Part shown: positions 26,037 to 28,572 of the stretch, one piece after another
Position numbering within the stretch: position 1 is the stretch's first letter
How the letters are laid out: each line of letters starts with the position of its first letter
Assembly: GCA_905221435.1 (NCBI GenBank)
Contig: CAJNDD010000020.1
Location: 1-28,572 of the forward strand
Length of the DNA stretch: 28,572 nt
Direction of reading: 5' to 3'
From: a bacterium
GTDB lineage: Bacteria > Bacillota > Bacilli > Lactobacillales > Streptococcaceae
Position numbers and translations under genes: made by a program
Notes under the pieces: generated by a model
What the model was told of the DNA's origin: nothing
The model's database searches: none
The model's input: only the letters and a program-made list of their open reading frames with translations

Positions 26037-26768
26037 CTAAGCTAATTCATCACTATCAGGGTGCTTTTTCACATAAATAGCTGCATAAACTGCATCTACC
26101 ATGACAGCCGGTAAAGTCAAGGTCAACAAAATTCCCAATAAAATACCAAAGGCATTCTGAATATAACCCGTTAGGAGGGAAGGAATAATTGTTGCCCCAG
26201 CAAAAGCTATAGCAAAATTATTCCACCATGTTTTCTTTCTATCTCCCTCTTTTACTTGATTAAAGGCCCAGACTTTCCCCTGATTCTTTGGGAGATAGTA
26301 CCAAGCATAGAGACCACATGCAAAGATAAAAAGAAGCAATATAAAGATAACATAAATTGGAGTGAGAGGAGATTGATATATTCCTTCTATACTATTTGAA
26401 TCTCCTACTGTTATAAACATCAACATTCCGATAAAATTGGTCCAAACTAATGTCGTCCAAGTAAGCAAAGCAATCAGAATAAATGTTAAAAATTTAAATC
26501 GATTGATCAAAAACTTAGAAAAACCAAACAACATACCTACAACATTAAGAATGATACAAGTCAAAAATAGAACTTTAAGCCCTCCCTGATGACTTCCTGT
26601 TTCACCTATAAGACCCCAGTAAAAGAAAAAGGAGCAAAATGGTAAATTTATCCATGGATATAACTTAATATAGCCTAGACTGACACCATGTGTGATCAAA
26701 GGACCATGGTATCTTTCTCTTTGTATATCAGTAATCTTTGTCTTATTTTTTATATTCGCCTTCACCAT
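26037..26768 (-). CDS. Six-helix integral membrane protein, function unknown
   Basis: The 243-residue protein has a short charged N-terminus and about six hydrophobic segments: near residues 37-56, 63-86, 93-120, 135-160, and two between 185 and 235. It ends in a charged tail (KKHPDSDELA). I do not recognise it. Its ATG overlaps the stop of the upstream 41-residue ORF by one base (TAATG) behind AGGAGGG, so it is translationally coupled to it. It is part of the cluster of related membrane proteins and short ORFs between 26000 and 28118. AT content is visibly higher than in the core genes, which suggests acquired DNA. Confidence 0.7.
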   Translation of the reverse strand: MVKANIKNKTKITDIQRERYHGPLITHGVSLGYIKLYPWINLPFCSFFFYWGLIGETGSHQGGLKVLFLTCIILNVVGMLFGFSKFLINRFKFLTFILIALLTWTTLVWTNFIGMLMFITVGDSNSIEGIYQSPLTPIYVIFILLLFIFACGLYAWYYLPKNQGKVWAFNQVKEGDRKKTWWNNFAIAFAGATIIPSLLTGYIQNAFGILLGILLTLTLPAVMVDAVYAAIYVKKHPDSDELA

Positions 26769-26893
26769 TAACTAAACCACCCTCCTATTGTTTTTAAGCC
26801 ATCGCCAATTGCATCTGTTGTTTTTGTTAAGGCATCCTTAGCTATATCCGTTACAGATTGATTATTTAATTCCTTAATTTTAAAGTCATTCAT
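26768..26893 (-). CDS. Short ORF A, 41-residue peptide between membrane-protein genes
   Basis: The frame starts at ATG 26893, overlaps the end of the 87-residue gene by 8 bases and ends in TAATG at the start of the six-helix gene. The peptide (MNDFKIKELNN ... DAIGDGLKTIGGWFS) has an amphipathic C-terminal half. The 34-residue ORF B at 27150 ends similarly (SGIKSIQKVFGW), and the degenerate frame at 27876 ends SLTKIQKGVGG. The recurrence at the same place in three units argues that it is a real coding segment. Function unknown. The ribosome site is weak, so translation probably depends on coupling. Confidence 0.5.
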   Translation of the reverse strand: MNDFKIKELNNQSVTDIAKDALTKTTDAIGDGLKTIGGWFS

Positions 26894-27149
26894 AAGCCAT
26901 CCATAAGCCATCCAATAGATATACCATAATAGATATAGTAGTTGTTCCTATCTTTGTTTTAGACTTAATTTCAAAACTATCATCAGAGGGAGTTAACTCA
27001 ATCATATCAAGAGTGATTAAGTTAGGCATCAGTCCGAGAAAATAGCGTTTCCCTTTCATTGAACCTAAGTCCATAAGATACTTTTTATTTTCTATTTCTA
27101 CAATACTATACGCCATCGTATTAGCATTCTTAAACTTTAAATGAATCAT
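26886..27149 (-). CDS. Short paralogue of the 218-residue protein (N-terminal domain only)
   Basis: The 87-residue protein aligns over its first 70 residues with the protein at 27217-27873: LKFKN.N.M, IV.IE...KKY.MD, a Y..GL stretch, IT.DM.E, FEIK..T. It lacks the membrane helices that follow there and ends in a short hydrophobic tail (MVYLLDGLWMAYE). An 11-base tandem duplication lies at its 3' end, so it may be a truncated or shifted copy. Its ATG abuts the stop of ORF B (TAAATG). The N-terminal domain recalls DUF443/TIGR01218 tandem membrane proteins, which include T7SS immunity proteins. That is a weak resemblance by eye. Confidence 0.55.
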   Translation of the reverse strand: MIHLKFKNANTMAYSIVEIENKKYLMDLGSMKGKRYFLGLMPNLITLDMIELTPSDDSFEIKSKTKIGTTTISIMVYLLDGLWMAYE

Positions 27150-27254
27150 TTACCACCCAAACACTTTCTGAATGGATTTAATACCTGAATCAATACTATT
27201 TCCAATATCATTTGTTCTATATTTTCTCAATCTTTTCAACCTCAATTTGACCAT
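27150..27254 (-). CDS. Short ORF B, 34-residue basic/amphipathic peptide
   Basis: This frame begins with ATG 27254 inside the end of the 218-residue gene (38-base overlap, different frame) and ends with a TAA that abuts the ATG of the 87-residue gene. The peptide has a strongly basic start (KLRLKRLRKYR) and a C-terminal SIDSGIKSIQKVFGW resembling ORF A. A TTG start behind GAGG at about 27233 would give a shorter version. Existence as a protein is unproven. Confidence 0.45.
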   Translation of the reverse strand: MVKLRLKRLRKYRTNDIGNSIDSGIKSIQKVFGW

Positions 27255-27873
27255 GTTTGTAGAGATGAGCAACTGGGAAACTTCCTAGAGCAAACATGAA
27301 AAAGAATAAGGATACGATTCCATTGATTACCAAAAAAGCTCCTTCTGTTCCATTATCTAAACCAAGGAAAAAAAGTAAACAAAGTAAATTTAATCCAAGG
27401 AATAGATACACTCCTCCGTTACTTTTTTTAATAGTTGTAAATGTAACTATGTGTTTATTAGCATTTTTTGGAATCCATTTTTCTGCTTTTTTATGGGATA
27501 AATTTAATGAAATCAGAATGGCAAAATAAGAAATCAACATAGAAATTGCAAAGAGTAATAACTTTAATAATATTTGTTCGCTAATATTATTGTGAATAAA
27601 AAGTTTTTTTAGTGCATCATAGCTAATCTTGACAATTGGTTGAACGATAATGGCTCCCATTGTCGCACTTACAGGTGTACTTGGTTTAATTTCGAATTGG
27701 TTATTGTTCTTTTCAATCTCCACCATATCCACTGTAATCGTATCTGTTTTTAATCCCCAGTAATAACTCTTGGGGCTTATAGTACTCGTATCCATGACAT
27801 ACTTCTTCGATTCTTGTTCTATCTGAACAATTTGAAAGCACATCATATTCGAATTTTTAAATTTTAATTCCAA
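27217..27873 (-). CDS. Membrane protein with conserved N-terminal domain, possibly DUF443-like
   Basis: The 218-residue protein uses a TTG start (27873) behind GGGGG. An 80-residue soluble domain (FQIVQIE, KKYVMDTSTISPKSYYWGL, FEIKPSTPV) precedes three clear membrane helices: about residues 105-126, then VYLFLGLNLLCLLFFLGL, then LVINGIVSLFFFMFALG. A weaker segment lies near 83-100. A second, 5'-truncated copy lies upstream at 27917. The plan of a small N-domain followed by several helices in tandem copies resembles DUF443 (TIGR01218) proteins, one of which (TsaI) is the immunity protein of the T7SS toxin TspA. This assignment is tentative. Confidence 0.55.
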   Translation of the reverse strand: MELKFKNSNMMCFQIVQIEQESKKYVMDTSTISPKSYYWGLKTDTITVDMVEIEKNNNQFEIKPSTPVSATMGAIIVQPIVKISYDALKKLFIHNNISEQILLKLLLFAISMLISYFAILISLNLSHKKAEKWIPKNANKHIVTFTTIKKSNGGVYLFLGLNLLCLLFFLGLDNGTEGAFLVINGIVSLFFFMFALGSFPVAHLYKHGQIEVEKIEKI

Positions 27874-27875
27874 AA

Positions 27876-27944
27876 TTATCCCCCAACCCCTTTCTGAATT
27901 TTTGTCAGAGACTCTATTATACTTTTTTTAATTCTTTATATTGT
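27876..27944 (-). other. Degenerate short frame C, equivalent of ORFs A and B
   Basis: A frame without an ATG encodes IKKSIIESLTKIQKGVGG and ends in TAA two bases before the TTG of the 218-residue gene, after the stop of the truncated paralogue. Position and C-terminal pattern match ORFs A and B. Confidence 0.4.
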
Positions 27945-28117
27945 AGGTATTTCTTTTGATAAGCATAAGTCAATGGAATAACGCCAGATTCAATCCAAAT
28001 AAATAGATAGGCCAACAAACCATTCAACACTAGAATTGCAGCTTCTGTTCCATCATCTAATCCCATATAAATAGCTAAAGCAATTACATGTAAAATAATA
28101 AAGAAATAAGCATGGAA
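27917..28117 (-). pseudogene. 3' part of a third membrane-protein paralogue, cut by the insertion sequence
   Basis: An open frame of 66 codons runs from the insertion-sequence edge to TAA at 27917. It reads YMGLDDGTEAAILVLNG, matching FLGLDNGTEGAFLVING of the 218-residue protein, and ends in a basic tail (YQKKYLQYKELKKV). The 5' part of the gene is missing from this side of the insertion element, so the element interrupted or replaced it. Confidence 0.75.
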
Positions 28118-28572
28118 TGTACTGACCCCAAAAAGTTGGACAAATAATTATTGAAAGGATTTAGTTCTGTACTGCACAGGACTAAGTCCTTTTAGTTTGA
28201 CTTTAATTCGTTTGTTGTTGTAGTAATCAATGTAGTCCACAATAGCTTGTTCCAATTGATTAAGTGATTTAAATGTCTTCTCATAGCCGTAAAACATTTC
28301 GGATTTCAAAATGCCAAAGAAGGACTCCATCATCCCATTGTCTGGGCTGTTGCCCTTGCGGGACATAGATGCTTGAATTCCCTTACTCTCTAGAAACCGA
28401 TGATAAGAATCGTGTTGGTATTGCCAGCCCTGGTCACTGTGGAGAATCGTATTCTCATAGTGCTTCTCTGTGAATGCCTGTTCTAACATCGTTTGTACTT
28501 GTTCTAAATTAGGCGAACAAGAAAGATTAAAAGCAATAATTTCGCTGTTAAAGCCATCTAAAACTGGTGATA
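28118..28572 (-). mobile_element. IS3-family (IS150-like) insertion sequence, right part outside window
   Basis: The boundary near 28118 has the terminal sequence TGTACTGACCCCAAAAAGTTG, typical of IS150-group ends, followed by a transposase frame on the minus strand. The other end lies beyond 28572. Confidence 0.85.
28148..28572 (-). CDS. IS3-family transposase OrfB (integrase core), N-terminus beyond window
   Basis: The frame is open from the window edge to 28148, longer than the part starting at ATG 28489. Before that ATG it reads SPVLDGFNSEIIAFNLSCSP, the standard IS3 OrfB sequence. The DDE integrase motifs visible are HSDQGWQYQ (second Asp) and NGMMESFFG (Glu), separated by 35 residues as expected. 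The protein ends with YYNNKRIKVKLKGLSPVQYR, also typical. No frameshift is seen in this part, so the transposase may be functional. Confidence 0.93.
   Translation of the reverse strand, partial: SPVLDGFNSEIIAFNLSCSPNLEQVQTMLEQAFTEKHYENTILHSDQGWQYQHDSYHRFLESKGIQASMSRKGNSPDNGMMESFFGILKSEMFYGYEKTFKSLNQLEQAIVDYIDYYNNKRIKVKLKGLSPVQYRTKSFQ

Overview
The window reads as the chromosome of a mitis-group Streptococcus (S. mitis / S. oralis / S. pneumoniae relative). The reasons are the low-GC Gram-positive style, strong AGGAGG ribosome sites, many extended -10 promoters (TGnTATAAT), CcpA-type cre sites, a class A sortase with streptococcal features, and a gene order lepA ... recN-argR-tlyA-ispA-xseBA, udk, truB, focA-type transporter, srtA-gyrA, ldh that I recall from pneumococcus. 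This attribution comes from memory, not from a search. Species level is not resolved.

Positions 1-19500 are mostly core genome on the minus strand: a lipoprotein; lepA; the compact operon xseA-xseB-ispA-tlyA-argR-recN-phosphatase, with overlapping or abutting genes; udk; truB beside a decayed alpha/beta hydrolase; a DUF2130 protein and a GNAT acetyltransferase; an O-acetylhomoserine sulfhydrylase; a formate/nitrite channel; and gyrA-srtA. ldh is divergent from gyrA on the plus strand and ends in a 15-bp bidirectional terminator. Most units have recognisable promoters and hairpin terminators.

Positions 19550-23960 are an accessory island that looks like a type VII secretion (T7SS) effector locus of the 'reverse-domain' lipase type (TslA-like). 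A 555-561 aa protein has an N-terminal lipase domain with an AHSLG nucleophile elbow, a helical C-terminal half and no signal peptide. It is followed by two small helical proteins that could be secretion partners. It is preceded by four tandem paralogues of a small membrane-anchored protein that could be immunity proteins. The three copies not next to the effector are each followed by a 15-22 codon remnant of the effector's own 5' end, then a hairpin terminator and the next copy's promoter. The array therefore looks like serial duplication or replacement of effector-immunity cassettes that left orphan immunity genes behind. No T7SS machinery is in the window.

Positions 24040-28118 hold a nucleotidyltransferase-like gene, a diacylglycerol-kinase-family gene, and then a poorly characterised cluster. 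That cluster has a membrane-protein gene broken at a T8 tract, a six-helix membrane protein, and three related proteins (one intact, one short, one cut off by an insertion sequence). Short overlapping ORFs lie between them, encoding peptides with similar C-termini. The right edge is an IS3-family (IS150-like) element that runs out of the window.
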